A program made the position numbers and the translations under genes. This document shows positions 26,613 through 34,776 of a stretch of DNA of 64,000 nt, piece by piece. Origin of the DNA: an uncultured Caldilineaceae bacterium (lineage in GTDB: Bacteria; Chloroflexota; Anaerolineae; Caldilineales; Caldilineaceae); assembly GCA_958295915.1 (NCBI GenBank), contig OY282381.1, positions 5,000,532 through 5,064,531 of the forward strand, written 5' to 3'. The notes under the pieces were generated by a model. That model was not told where the DNA came from and searched no databases. It saw nothing but the letters and a program-made list of their open reading frames with translations. Position 1 is the first letter of the stretch; every line of letters starts with the position of its first letter.

Positions 26613-26726
26613 AAATCACCTCCGCTATGGCCAACAGCATGGCATCGGGGAGCCGCTTTTCCTGCTGACCTCTGACCTTGAGATTGGGCCGGCCCGTTCC
26701 AACCGGCGCGGGATACAGAAGTGTTG
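26605..26726 (-). pseudogene. C-terminal fragment of an unrecognised protein
   Basis: An open frame of ~40 residues ending RPNLKVRGQQEKRLPDAMLL with the tail AIAEVIYG. Its TGA lies inside the start of the truncated ATPase. The upstream part is missing; it touches the end of the deoxyribosyltransferase-like gene. It was probably the partner gene of the ATPase relic. Confidence 0.45.
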
Positions 26727-26729
26727 TCC

Positions 26730-27767
26730 CTATTCTGTCCCGCGCAGTGGGCCGTCTCCAATCAATGCTCGGATTCTGAGCGCCAGCTCATGGCGCAGGC
26801 TGTCGATATCGCTATCGCTCCAGCCAATGTGTGGATATTGCCGTGTATCGAAATGTAGTTGATTGAACATGTCTTTGCGACATGTGTAAATCACCGGAAT
26901 CTTTAGCCCGTGCGCAAACCCCGCTTCGAAATAGACGCTACCTCTTGCGCCATCTTCTCCATGTGTCATATCAGCTACTAGAAATCGAGAGCGACGGATC
27001 TCTTCAATAATTGCGTCGTCGATTTTATTTAGGATCGGCTCCCGGTCAATTCGATAGGGCTTAAATCCGGCTGCTTTTATAGCGGGTTCGAGTCCTCGAT
27101 TGTATGCGTTGTCCGTATCCTTATTGAACCACATGGCTACAAACGCCTGCGCGCTATCGGGATTCGCAATGGCTACAAATGCCTGCACGCTATCGGGATT
27201 CGAAGAAAGATCCGCTATCTGAGCGTATCCATCCACCGTTACCATGACGTTGCCGCTACCACCCTTAATAAAAGCACCATCTATCCATCCTTTATCACTC
27301 AGATAGTTCAACAGGAAAACTACCTCATCCCAATTGGTCGACTCGGACCAAGCACAAGCATAAGCAGCATAAGCGCTTGTACGAACATCAACCCTGGCCC
27401 CAACCCTACGTGTCTTCTCTGCGATAAAATGCAGCAGCCTTTCGGCCCGCTCATGGACTGGAAGATCGCGTTTACCCCCGGTGGGCTCGAAGGACTCGAC
27501 AATCTCGTCCGTAACGATTGGCTCCGCAATTCCCTGCCTCCGTTGATCGACAAGCCAAGTAGTTAGCCGCGCTTTCTCAGGGACGCTTAGCCTATTATTA
27601 TGATACACTGAAAAAAATGCAGGTAGGGTAATCCTATATGCGCCGCCCGCCCGATTAGAGTTGACAAGGTCCTCTTCATTTATGTCGTTTATGTTACCTA
27701 TCCCTTTTTTATATACAGTCGCTGTGTAACCCTGTCCCCAGATTGGGCAATCTATTGTAATTTCCAT
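26730..27767 (-). CDS. Nucleoside 2-deoxyribosyltransferase-like (DRHyd/TIR-like) protein, defence-associated
   Basis: 345 aa. The C-terminal ~150 residues have FVAMWFNKDTDNAYNRGLEPAI, YRIDREPILNKIDDAI, SRFLVADMTHG, GSVYFEAGFAHGLKIPVIYTC. This is the pattern of nucleoside 2-deoxyribosyltransferase-like domains with the E-A-G-F catalytic-type motif, often found as effectors in bacterial conflict systems. The N-terminal half has no clear domain. The linker has a 36-39 bp tandem duplication giving PDS.QAFVAIANPDSAQAFVAM. Substrate may be NAD or a nucleotide; that is inference. Confidence 0.7.
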   Translation of the reverse strand: MEITIDCPIWGQGYTATVYKKGIGNINDINEEDLVNSNRAGGAYRITLPAFFSVYHNNRLSVPEKARLTTWLVDQRRQGIAEPIVTDEIVESFEPTGGKRDLPVHERAERLLHFIAEKTRRVGARVDVRTSAYAAYACAWSESTNWDEVVFLLNYLSDKGWIDGAFIKGGSGNVMVTVDGYAQIADLSSNPDSVQAFVAIANPDSAQAFVAMWFNKDTDNAYNRGLEPAIKAAGFKPYRIDREPILNKIDDAIIEEIRRSRFLVADMTHGEDGARGSVYFEAGFAHGLKIPVIYTCRKDMFNQLHFDTRQYPHIGWSDSDIDSLRHELALRIRALIGDGPLRGTE

Positions 27768-28201
27768 TCCCGCTTCTCCTTATGTTTCATTCAACCTTGC
27801 GAAGCGCATACACATTCGTAACAAGCCGCTTAGCCTTTCCCATCTGTATCTCCCCGACACCGGCCTCGACAGTCCAGGCAGGATTCAGCCGCGCCGTCCT
27901 CTCCGTAATATCGGCATACATTCCAGGAAATCTTACTACCCTCTAATCCACTGCGTCAAATTTTTCCCTTGATCTAAGCGATCTTAAAAAATTTCCACTT
28001 GCATGCGGGCGGGACGCCCGCGCGCCCAGACAGAATGTTGATCCTGAACAGGAACGGATATGCCACCCGGATTTCAAAGGCAAACAGCGCATCTACGCCC
28101 ACATCTCACCGTGCCCCACCGCTCGCTCTGGCATGCCGTCTTCACACCTGCGCGCGCAGTTACAGCGGACCACACCTTGAAGGATTCATTGAAATCGTAA
28201 G
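27768..28201. other. Intergenic with a coding relic and palindromic repeat
   Basis: 27787-27921 (minus) keeps a 44-codon frame ending KRLVTNVYALRKVE, with NPAWTVEAGVGEIQM; it looks like the C-terminal tail of a lost gene. A stop lies just upstream, so it is a fragment. A copy of the GCGGGCGGGACGCCCGC palindrome lies near 28004-28020. The rest (28028-28201) shows nothing recognisable. Confidence 0.5.
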
Positions 28202-28849
28202 TCAACCGGAAGAGGCGATTCGATCCGCTAAGAGGGACGTGTGGTTGTCAGCAGACACTGGCCGGGCGCCGAGTTCCAGTAGGTGGGCATTGTCCGCAGA
28301 GGCCAGGGTGAACACTGGTTTTGCGCCGCTGAGCGCATTCTTGCACAATGTCTCGGTTTTCCCGCCCTTTTCGGCGTGGGCGATGAAGATGCGGTCGGCC
28401 AGCGCGGCAACATAGGCATTGCGCCTGGCGGTGTTACGGGCCGTGGCGCGGCGCACGCTGTCGTCAAAAAACGAAAGAAGCAGGAGGCGTCCTTCCGCGA
28501 GCGGGTTCTGCCAGCCTTTCGCAATCCGCATAGTCCCAAGCCCCCGCGCCGGACAGACGACGACAGGCGCCGCGCCTCGCAGCAGCAGGTCCAGGCATTC
28601 TTTCTCCATGGGCGACTGGAAACCGCCGATGATCGTCGCGTCCGCGCTGCGAAGCGCGCGCGCGAAGTCGTAGGTCTTGAGGATCACGTCGCCGGGACAC
28701 TGCACCGAGCAGAAGAAGCCAATCAGCCTGCTATCGGGTATGCTGAGGTCGCCCTTCACTGTGACCGTAGGCTCGTCCCCTGCCTCGGCGCAACGCCGCA
28801 ACGCTGGCGGGCTGTCCGGCGCGCCCGGTTCATAGCGTCTGGTCTTCAA
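28202..28849 (-). CDS. DprA/SLOG-like nucleotide-binding protein
   Basis: About 215 aa (TTG 28849 is a guessed start). The core has LIGFFCSVQCPGDVILKTYDFARAL, ATIIGGFQSPMEKECLDLL, PVVVCPARGLGTMRI, and KTETLCKNALSGAKPVFTLA. The Rossmann-like GGFQSPMEKE pattern is that of DprA-like/SLOG proteins, which bind nucleotides or single-stranded DNA ends. The open frame continues upstream to 29029 through the tandem-duplicated segment, but that part is non-homologous readthrough. No ribosome site is convincing, so the N-terminus may have been replaced at the duplication edge. It may be a decayed gene. Confidence 0.6.
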   Translation of the reverse strand: MKTRRYEPGAPDSPPALRRCAEAGDEPTVTVKGDLSIPDSRLIGFFCSVQCPGDVILKTYDFARALRSADATIIGGFQSPMEKECLDLLLRGAAPVVVCPARGLGTMRIAKGWQNPLAEGRLLLLSFFDDSVRRATARNTARRNAYVAALADRIFIAHAEKGGKTETLCKNALSGAKPVFTLASADNAHLLELGARPVSADNHTSLLADRIASSG

Positions 28850-28976
28850 TTGTTCACGTCCGCAGTATTTCGAGCAACAGCGCGGTTGCGAAACAGTCTG
28901 AAACACGTGCTTCGCATTCGCGCCGCTCTCTGTTCCCATTCCTTGGATTCCCTTGGCGATCTCGTCTTTCCTTTTC

Positions 28977-29021
28977 GGGCTTCGCACGATGCGCAACCTC
29001 TGCGGCGCGCTCAGCCCGGAC
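28977..29021. repeat. Dispersed repeat family B (copy 1)
   Basis: About 45 bp: GGGCTTCGCACGATGCGC and then 'aacctctgcggcgcgctcagccc'. Ends GGGCT and AGCCC can pair. Copies are at 30222-30266, at 40438-40480 inside the sulfatase gene, and diverged at 57588-57622. On the minus strand it supplies the stop codon and last residues (AAWRRPG) of the nuclease gene. Confidence 0.8.
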
Positions 29022-29673
29022 GCCTCCACGCTGCATTGCCCCTGTCGTTGAGCGTCTGCATGACCTCCTCGCCCATCGCCACCGCGTAGATGCGGTTGCG
29101 GGTGAGATAGGTGACGAGGTCGGCAGGGATGTGCAGAGAGGAGAAGACCGGCACGATGGCCATCTCCTGGAACTCGGGGAAGTAGAGCGCGAATTCGTCC
29201 CGGTTCAGAAAGTCCACGAAGGCGCGGACATCCTCGCTGCGGGGTGTGGATTTGGTTTCGTTGAGCAGCACGGCTTGCGCGCCTACGTAGAGGACGTCGA
29301 ACTCTCGCCGCAGGCTGGAGTCGTCGCTGCGGACGCGGGAAATCCGGGCGCTGAAGAAGTGTTCTTCGCCACAGTTGAACTCCTCTCGCGCCATGCGTCG
29401 CAGACTGGGCGCAATGATATCCTCTACGATGGTGCCCATCTTGTTGGCCAGCTCACCCCAGCGCTTGTTCATCTCCCGTCGGAGTCGGGCGGATTCTTCG
29501 CGATCTCTGGCGAATTCCTCGCGGAATCGAGCGGATTCTTCGCGGTCTCTGGCGGCTTCCGCCTCCATGCGGCGCAGGATGGTTCCGGTCTGGACCATGA
29601 ACTGTCCGAACAGCGTTTCCAAGCGGTCGGTTCGCTCCTCGAAGGCTTCCATCCGTTCTTCGAGTATTGTCAT
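29011..29673 (-). CDS. Coiled-coil protein with PD-(D/E)xK nuclease-like domain (copy A)
   Basis: 220 aa. Residues 1-75 are a coiled coil with internal 14-residue repeats (ARDREESARFREEF type). The C-terminal domain has EFDVLYVGAQAVLLNETKST, a D-(x)-ExK arrangement of the PD-(D/E)xK fold seen in DUF3782-like proteins, followed by FPEFQEMAIVPVFSSLHIP. Function is unknown. The ATG at 29673 lacks a strong ribosome site. A 97%-like twin is at 30256-30918. Confidence 0.7.
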   Translation of the reverse strand: MTILEERMEAFEERTDRLETLFGQFMVQTGTILRRMEAEAARDREESARFREEFARDREESARLRREMNKRWGELANKMGTIVEDIIAPSLRRMAREEFNCGEEHFFSARISRVRSDDSSLRREFDVLYVGAQAVLLNETKSTPRSEDVRAFVDFLNRDEFALYFPEFQEMAIVPVFSSLHIPADLVTYLTRNRIYAVAMGEEVMQTLNDRGNAAWRRPG

Positions 29674-29847
29674 CGTCTCATCGTTCCCCTATCTACACAC
29701 CTGGGAATGTCTTCTGTCGGTCTCACTGTTGCATTCTCTGCGATGCGTTTCTCGGCTGACCCGGTCAGTAGTATACCCTCTTCGTCCTGTTTGGAGGAGT
29801 GTTTCGAGAAAGGGAGCATTTCTATGCCCACCATTTGGTCGGCTTCC

Positions 29848-30092
29848 TTATCGACATGCAGTTTCATGATTTTTCTTGCCCATACGATATTTGATGTCGT
29901 AGTTGATGATGAAGTCGAGTTCCTCATCGGTAAAGCCGTAGTGAGGCGCCAGGGCTTTGTCTGTCTGATTAATGATGGGCTTGGATTTCTGAACCTTGAA
30001 AGACTGTGTTTCCGTCTTTCCTGTGCTCTTTTGGTTCCGAACGAGCATAGTGCTATGCCGTCGTAAATCTGCGATATATTCTGCTCCTAAGC
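29848..30092 (-). pseudogene. 3' fragment of a methylase gene in copy A
   Basis: The frame GAEYIADLRRHSTMLVRNQ with ALAPHYGFTDEELDFIINYD matches the tail of the methylase fragment at 31110-31673, but is cut at the duplication junction (about 30092). One C is missing in CTTGCCCCATACG relative to copy B, which changes the last residues. The ORF start seen here is only readthrough from the repeat. Confidence 0.75.
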
Positions 30093-30093
30093 G

Positions 30094-31338
30094 CTTGTTC
30101 ACGTCCGCAGTATTTCGAGTAACAGCGCGGTTGCGAAACAGTCTGAAACACGTGCTTTGCATTCGCGCCGCTCTCCGTTCCCATTCCTTGGATTCCCTTG
30201 GCGATCTCGTCTTTCCTTTTCGGGCTTCGCACGATGCGCAACCTCTGCGGCGCGTTCAGCCCGGACGCCTCCACGCTGCATTGTCCCCGTCGTTGAGCGT
30301 CTGCATGACCTCCTCGCCCATCGCCACCGCGTAGATGCGGTTGCGGGTGAGATAGGTGACGAGGTCGGCAGGGATGTGCAGAGAGGAGAAGACCGGCACG
30401 ATGGCCATCTCCTGGAACTCGGGGAAGTAGAGCGCGAATTCGTCCCGGTTCAGAAAGTCCACGAAGGCGCGGACATCCTCGCTGCGGGGTGTGGATTTGG
30501 TCTCGTTGAGCAGCACGGCTTGCGCGCCTATGTAGAGGACGTCGAACTCTCGCCGCAGGCCGGAGTCGTCGCTGCAGACGCGGGAAATCCGGGCGCTGAA
30601 GAAGTGTTCTTCGCCACAGTTGAACTCCTCTCGCGCCATGCGTCGCAGACTGGGCGCAATGATATCCTCTACGATGGTGCCCATCTTGTTGGCCAGCTCA
30701 CCCCAGCGCTTGTTCATCTCCCGTCGGAATCGGGCGGATTCTTCGCGATCTCTGGCGAATTCCTCGCGGAATCGAGCGGATTCTTCGCGGTCTCTGGCGG
30801 ATTCCGCCTCCATGCGGCGCAGGATGGTTCCGGTCTGGACCATGAACTGTCCGAACAGCGTTTCCAAGCGGTCGGTTCGCTCCTCGAGGGCTTCCATCCG
30901 TTCTTCGAGTATCGTCATCGTCTCATCGTTCCCCTATCTACACACCTGGGAATGTCTTCTGTCGGTCTCACTGTTGCATTCTCTTCGATGCGTTTCTCGG
31001 CTGACCCGGGCAGTAGTATACCCTCTTCGTCCTGTTTGGAGGAGTGTTTTCGAGAAAGAGAGCATTTCTATGCCCACCACTTGGTCGGCTTCCTTATCGA
31101 CATGCAGTTTCATGATTTTTCTTGCCCCATACGATATTTGATGTCGTAGTTGATGATGAAGTCGAGTTCCTCATCGGTAAAGCCGTAGTGAGGCGCCAGG
31201 GCTTTGTCTATCTGATTAATGATGGGCTTGGATTTCTGAACTTTGAAAGACTGTGTTTCCGTCTTTCCTGTGCTCTTTTGGTTCCGAACGAGCATAGTGC
31301 TATGCCGTCGTAAATCTGCGATATATTCTGCTCCTAAG
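30094..31338 (-). repeat. Tandem duplication, copy B (~1245 bp)
   Basis: Second unit of the head-to-tail duplication. It continues without a break into the rest of the methylase fragment (to 31673), which shows that the original unit came from this side. The junction between copies lies at about 30091-30094 and shows little or no microhomology. Confidence 0.9.
30256..30918 (-). CDS. Coiled-coil protein with PD-(D/E)xK nuclease-like domain (copy B)
   Basis: 220 aa, near-identical to the product of 29011-29673 with substitutions such as E-S for E-A in the coiled coil, C for R before SDDS, and NDGDN for NDRGN at the C-terminus. The NETKST motif is intact. Both copies keep an open frame, so neither is obviously dead. 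Gene dosage or recent duplication is the simplest explanation. Confidence 0.72.
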   Translation of the reverse strand: MTILEERMEALEERTDRLETLFGQFMVQTGTILRRMEAESARDREESARFREEFARDREESARFRREMNKRWGELANKMGTIVEDIIAPSLRRMAREEFNCGEEHFFSARISRVCSDDSGLRREFDVLYIGAQAVLLNETKSTPRSEDVRAFVDFLNRDEFALYFPEFQEMAIVPVFSSLHIPADLVTYLTRNRIYAVAMGEEVMQTLNDGDNAAWRRPG

Positions 31339-31673
31339 CGCTGTATTTCAGGATCGTCCATTGCTGATTCTGGCACGGGGAAATGCTTCCAATCAGAAGG
31401 ATTAAGGTCTCTCAAGTTGGACGTTACTGTGTACCACCACCAAAACACGTCGCTGCTCAGAACGGCCACGACTAGCTTCACATGTCGCTTATCAGAAAGG
31501 GAAAAGCTTGTTTCCCTCGATGAACTGCTCGCTACACCGTTGATATAAAATGCTGGGGCAAAATCGGTGAACACTTTCCAATAGAGACCGCCCGTTGTGC
31601 GATAATACACAAGGTTATCAGATCGCCCGATGTAATGCGCCACTGTTTTGCGAATTGAGATATATTTCCTCAA
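31110..31673 (-). pseudogene. 5'-truncated Eco57I-like methylase (recognition domain and tail)
   Basis: About 187 residues: VVAVLSSDVFWWWYTVTSN, DLNPSDWKHFPVPES, and HYGFTDEELDFIINYDIKYRM. The NPSDWKHFPVP and YGFTDEELDFIINYD elements are typical of the C-terminal target-recognition part of Eco57I/type IIG methylases. The SAM-binding and NPPY motifs are absent. The 5' limit at about 31673 abuts the truncated PLD-helicase N-terminus in the same orientation. Confidence 0.8.
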
Positions 31674-32086
31674 TGGGGATGCGCAAGGAAGAGCTTGACG
31701 ATGACCTTTTTTGCTTTGATCTGCCTGGACAATCTGCGGAGGCCCGCTTCGTCCTTGTTGCTGGGCGCGCCAAGTATCAACTGCTCGCGAAATTCTTCCG
31801 CCAGCCTGAGCTTCAGTCGCAACGCCGTCTGGTTGTCCAGCTGTCCTTCATGCGCCCATAGACTTCTGGCGATACGCAGGTCTTGGTGGGGCAGTCGCTG
31901 CATACCGACGAGAAGGCGGCAGCAATGGCCATCCCCACCCTCCCATTTTTCGACATGTTCATCGAGTGAACGCCAGCCGCGCAGGTTGAAGTAGCCCACG
32001 CAGAAGTCGGCCCGATCGGCAACCTTCATGGTTTCCGCCAGCGCCGGGCGGAGATGCCGTTCGATATTGTCAAAGATGCGCGGCAT
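31670..32086 (-). pseudogene. Truncated N-terminus of a second PLD-helicase
   Basis: 138 residues: FCVGYFNLRGWRSLDEHVEKW, then LLVGMQRLPHQDL and a tail IKAKKVIVKLFLAH, where a PLD HxK motif would follow. This matches the N-terminal PLD-type module of helicases like that at 2036. The frame ends in a stop at the join with the methylase fragment. An internal deletion apparently removed the helicase core and the methylase catalytic part. Confidence 0.7.
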
Positions 32087-32424
32087 AAGGTAGTCCGTGG
32101 CTGGAACTGCAGTTTTTCGTTGTCAGTTTCCAGTGGTCGGTGAACTGCAGTTACTCGAAATGAAAAACTTTTGCTCAGTCCGGGTCTTTTTGCGTAGGCC
32201 TGGTTTCCAAATTTTCATGTCGCTGCTCATGCTATTCCTTACAGATATGAACGCATTATGCCATCAGAGACAGTATCTGGCAACAAGTAGACCCCATATT
32301 CTTTCTCAAGCGCCCTTGTCATTTTTGGCTCGTTTTGGCGAAGATAGCGCACGTGGTACAATTGAACGGCAATGAGAGTGTCCTGATTGTCGGTTCCTAT
32401 ACTTTTTCAAGGAGGAAGCAGACG
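32087..32424 (+). other. Intergenic: inverted-repeat element and candidate promoter
   Basis: Contains the left copy of a 65-bp inverted repeat (32105-32169). A candidate promoter for the sugar-binding protein lies at 32335-32362: TTGGCG, 16 bases, then TGG-TACAAT. No gene is supported. Confidence 0.4.
32105..32169. repeat. 65-bp inverted repeat, left copy
   Basis: Inverted partner of 33733-33797 with about 63 of 65 bases matching. It contains AACTGCAGTT-like palindromes at both ends and TTCGTTGTCAGTTTCCAGT inside. Together they enclose one complete binding-protein gene and its promoter. Confidence 0.85.
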
Positions 32425-33720
32425 ATGAAATGCCTGAGTTTGGTGTGTTTATCGATCATTTTTTCGTTGGCGCTGGTTGCATGCCAACCGCTGGCCACAG
32501 CGCCGGCAGCGGAGATGCCGGCTGCAGCCGAAGGGCCAACCGGCACAGTGGAGGTCTTCTCCTGGTGGAGCGGCGGCGGCGAGTTGGAAGGCCTCAACGC
32601 CATCATTGAGGTCTTCAACGAACGCTACCCGAATCTTGAGTTCGATAACGCCGCCATCGGCGGGGGCGACGGTGTCAATATGAAGACCGTGCTCGAGACC
32701 CGCATGTTGGGCGGCGAGCCGCCGGATTCATTCCAGGTCTGGGCCGGCGAAGGGGTCGTCCAGGATCACGTGATTCCCGGCAGAATGGAGGGGCTTGACT
32801 TCCTCTATTCGGAGGAGGGCCTCTACGACATTTTCCCACAATCGGCAATCGACAATGTCTCGTACCAGGGCATGCCCTATGTCGTGCCGGTGAACATCCA
32901 CCGCCAGAATGTCATGTGGTATCGCACGGACAAGCTGGAGGCCGCCGGCATCGCAGAACCGCCCAAGACATGGGATGAGTTCTTCGTCGTGGCCGAAAAG
33001 CTCAAGGAGGCCGGCATCCCCGCCATCGGCGGCGCTTCACTGGGCGCATTGGCCTTCCACACCTACAACTATTTCCTCAACAGCGTCACGGATGGCGAAA
33101 CCTACCTCGGCCTGTTCGACGGCTCAGTCGGTTGGGATACGCCCGAAGTGGCCGAAGCGCTTGAACTCTACAAGAGAGCGATGGCATACGCTTCCGATGA
33201 TTGGCTTGAGGTCGGCTGGGGAGACCAGACAGAGCGTTTCGTGGGCGATTACGACGAAACGCCGGCCATCATTCTCATGGGCGACTGGTTCTGGGGCTTC
33301 ATCAAATCGGAAGAAGCCGAGGCGAATATCAGTTGGGCAGACATTCCCGACCATCAGGGCAAGTACGTCTGGGTCGCCGATTCGTTCGGCCTGCCCAAGA
33401 ACGCGCCCAACCGCGAGGCCGCAATCGCCTGGTTGAAGGTCGTCGCTTCAAAAGCGGGCCAGGATGCCTTCAACCCCCAAAAAGGCTCGATCCCGGTGCG
33501 CACCGACGGCGACGCGACCCTCTACGACGACTACCTGAAAGAGTCGATGGAGGCCTGGAGGACGTTGGAACTGCTCCCGTTCATCGGTGGTCTGTCACGG
33601 CAAAGTTTTGTGACCGACCTGGGCAATATCGTGAATAACATGCTGACCGGCCATGGCGACGTTGCCCGTGCGCAGGAGGAGCTCATGCAAGCCGCCCAAG
33701 ACGCCGGCATCGGTGAATAG
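32425..33720 (+). CDS. Sugar ABC transporter substrate-binding lipoprotein
   Basis: 431 aa from ATG 32425 with AAGGAGGAAGC upstream. The N-terminus is a lipoprotein signal ending LALVAC. The mature part begins TGTVEVFSWWSGGGELEGL with IIEVFNERYPNLEF, the family 1 solute-binding pattern. It contains GDWFWGFI and GLPKNAPNREAAIAWLKVVASK. Family 1 proteins of this kind bind mono- or oligosaccharides. The two permeases follow at 33811 and 34777. Long inverted repeats flank this gene. Confidence 0.88.
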   Translation: MKCLSLVCLSIIFSLALVACQPLATAPAAEMPAAAEGPTGTVEVFSWWSGGGELEGLNAIIEVFNERYPNLEFDNAAIGGGDGVNMKTVLETRMLGGEPPDSFQVWAGEGVVQDHVIPGRMEGLDFLYSEEGLYDIFPQSAIDNVSYQGMPYVVPVNIHRQNVMWYRTDKLEAAGIAEPPKTWDEFFVVAEKLKEAGIPAIGGASLGALAFHTYNYFLNSVTDGETYLGLFDGSVGWDTPEVAEALELYKRAMAYASDDWLEVGWGDQTERFVGDYDETPAIILMGDWFWGFIKSEEAEANISWADIPDHQGKYVWVADSFGLPKNAPNREAAIAWLKVVASKAGQDAFNPQKGSIPVRTDGDATLYDDYLKESMEAWRTLELLPFIGGLSRQSFVTDLGNIVNNMLTGHGDVARAQEELMQAAQDAGIGE

Positions 33721-33732
33721 GGGCGAATTTTT

Positions 33733-33797
33733 AGTTTTTCGTTTCGAGTAACTGCAGTTCACCGACTACTGGAAACTGACAACGAAAAACTGCAGTT
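33733..33797. repeat. 65-bp inverted repeat, right copy
   Basis: Reverse complement of 32105-32169 with two mismatches. It lies between the binding protein and the first permease. A related partial copy lies at 35597-35622, and diverged copies near 38666-38707, 47105-47155 and 58447-58545. Confidence 0.85.
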
Positions 33798-33810
33798 ATA
33801 GGATCTGTTC

Positions 33811-34773
33811 GTGAAGGCCGCTTCGCATAGAACGACATTAGCTACTGCGCGAAAGGTAGTGGGGGCAATCCTTGTGGTTGCCCTTGCGCGCTGGGTCTCT
33901 CCATGGCTGCGCAACGACCGCAAGGTCGCCATCCTGGCGCTGGCGCCCTCCATCTTCGCAGTGGCCCTGTTCATCTACATCTTTATAGGCTGGACTTTGT
34001 ACATTTCAGTTTCCGACTGGAATCGCCCAGTACTCGATCTTACCTTTGCCGGCTTAAAAAACTGGCGGCGCCTGTTCACCGACCCTCGCTTTCACATCGA
34101 TCTGCGCAACCTGGTCTTTTTTGCGGCCGGATATATGACCCAATGTATCGTTATCGGCTTTGTTCTGGCCGCGTTGCTGAACGAAAAGATCAAGGGGGAG
34201 GCGTTCTTCCGTACGGTCTTCCTCATGCCCTTTGCCGTCTCCGCAGTCGTCAGCGGCACAGCCTGGCGCTGGCTCCAACTGCCGTCGTCGGGCATCAATC
34301 TGCTGATTGCTAAACTCGGTTTCGAGAATATCCGCCCGCTATGGTATATGCATCCCCAGTACGGTATGTTGGCGATAACGGTAATGGGGGCCTGGCAGTT
34401 TTCTGGCTTTGTCATGGCCCTCTACCTGGCCGGCCTGCGCGCCATTCCCGATGAGCTGCGCGAGGCGGCAATCATCGACGGCGCCGGCGCGCTTGCCCTC
34501 TACCGCTATGTCTACATCCCCATGCTGAAGCCCGTGACATTCACCGCCATTGTATTGACCGGCGCGGGGTCGATCGGCAACTTCGACATACCCAGCATCA
34601 TCGGCACCGGCCCGGGATTTGCCACCGATTCCCTCGGCTTCTACATGTTCGAGCAGACCTTCCGCTCCAGCCGCTACGGGCTCGGCGCGGCCGTCGGCTC
34701 GCTTATGCTCTTTCTGTCCATTCCCGTTGTGCTGCCCTATCTGATTAGCGTGTTACGCGAGGAGCGAGAATGA
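33811..34773 (+). CDS. Sugar ABC transporter permease (MalF-like)
   Basis: About 320 aa; GTG at 33811 opens the frame. Membrane segments include ALAPSIFAVALFIYIFIGW and the EAA-loop EAAIIDGAGALALYRYVYIPMLKP is present. The first ~30 residues (KVVGAILVVALARWVSP) are encoded by a copy of a dispersed repeat (33856-33883, core GGCAATCCTTGTGGTTGCC), so the native N-terminus has probably been replaced or the true start is further downstream. Partner of the next permease. Confidence 0.85.
   Translation: MKAASHRTTLATARKVVGAILVVALARWVSPWLRNDRKVAILALAPSIFAVALFIYIFIGWTLYISVSDWNRPVLDLTFAGLKNWRRLFTDPRFHIDLRNLVFFAAGYMTQCIVIGFVLAALLNEKIKGEAFFRTVFLMPFAVSAVVSGTAWRWLQLPSSGINLLIAKLGFENIRPLWYMHPQYGMLAITVMGAWQFSGFVMALYLAGLRAIPDELREAAIIDGAGALALYRYVYIPMLKPVTFTAIVLTGAGSIGNFDIPSIIGTGPGFATDSLGFYMFEQTFRSSRYGLGAAVGSLMLFLSIPVVLPYLISVLREERE
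33856..33883. repeat. Dispersed GTAGGGGCAACC-type repeat, copy inside permease 5' end
   Basis: Copy of GTAG.GGGGCAA.CCTTGTGG then TTGCCC. Other copies are at 37414-37438 (5' end of the ceramidase-like gene) and 42077-42101. It encodes the first membrane-proximal residues of the permease in frame. Confidence 0.7.
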
Positions 34774-34776
34774 GCC

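Larger units (their letters stand above)
28849..30092 (-). repeat. Tandem duplication, copy A (~1245 bp)
   Basis: The segment 28849-30092 and 30094-31338 are near-identical head-to-tail copies (offset 1245 bases at most positions, 1247 in the last part). Each holds one coiled-coil nuclease gene, a dispersed palindrome-like repeat at its downstream end (28977-29021 here), and the 3' end of a methylase gene. Differences are mainly scattered substitutions. Confidence 0.9.

Noticed and set aside
29011..30918. CRISPR or transposon in the duplicated block
   Set aside because: It is a single head-to-tail duplication of a coding unit, with no terminal inverted repeats or transposase.
32105..33797. 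Classical composite transposon
   Set aside because: The repeats are only 65 bp and have no transposase; a MITE-like or invertible unit remains possible and is listed as a finding.
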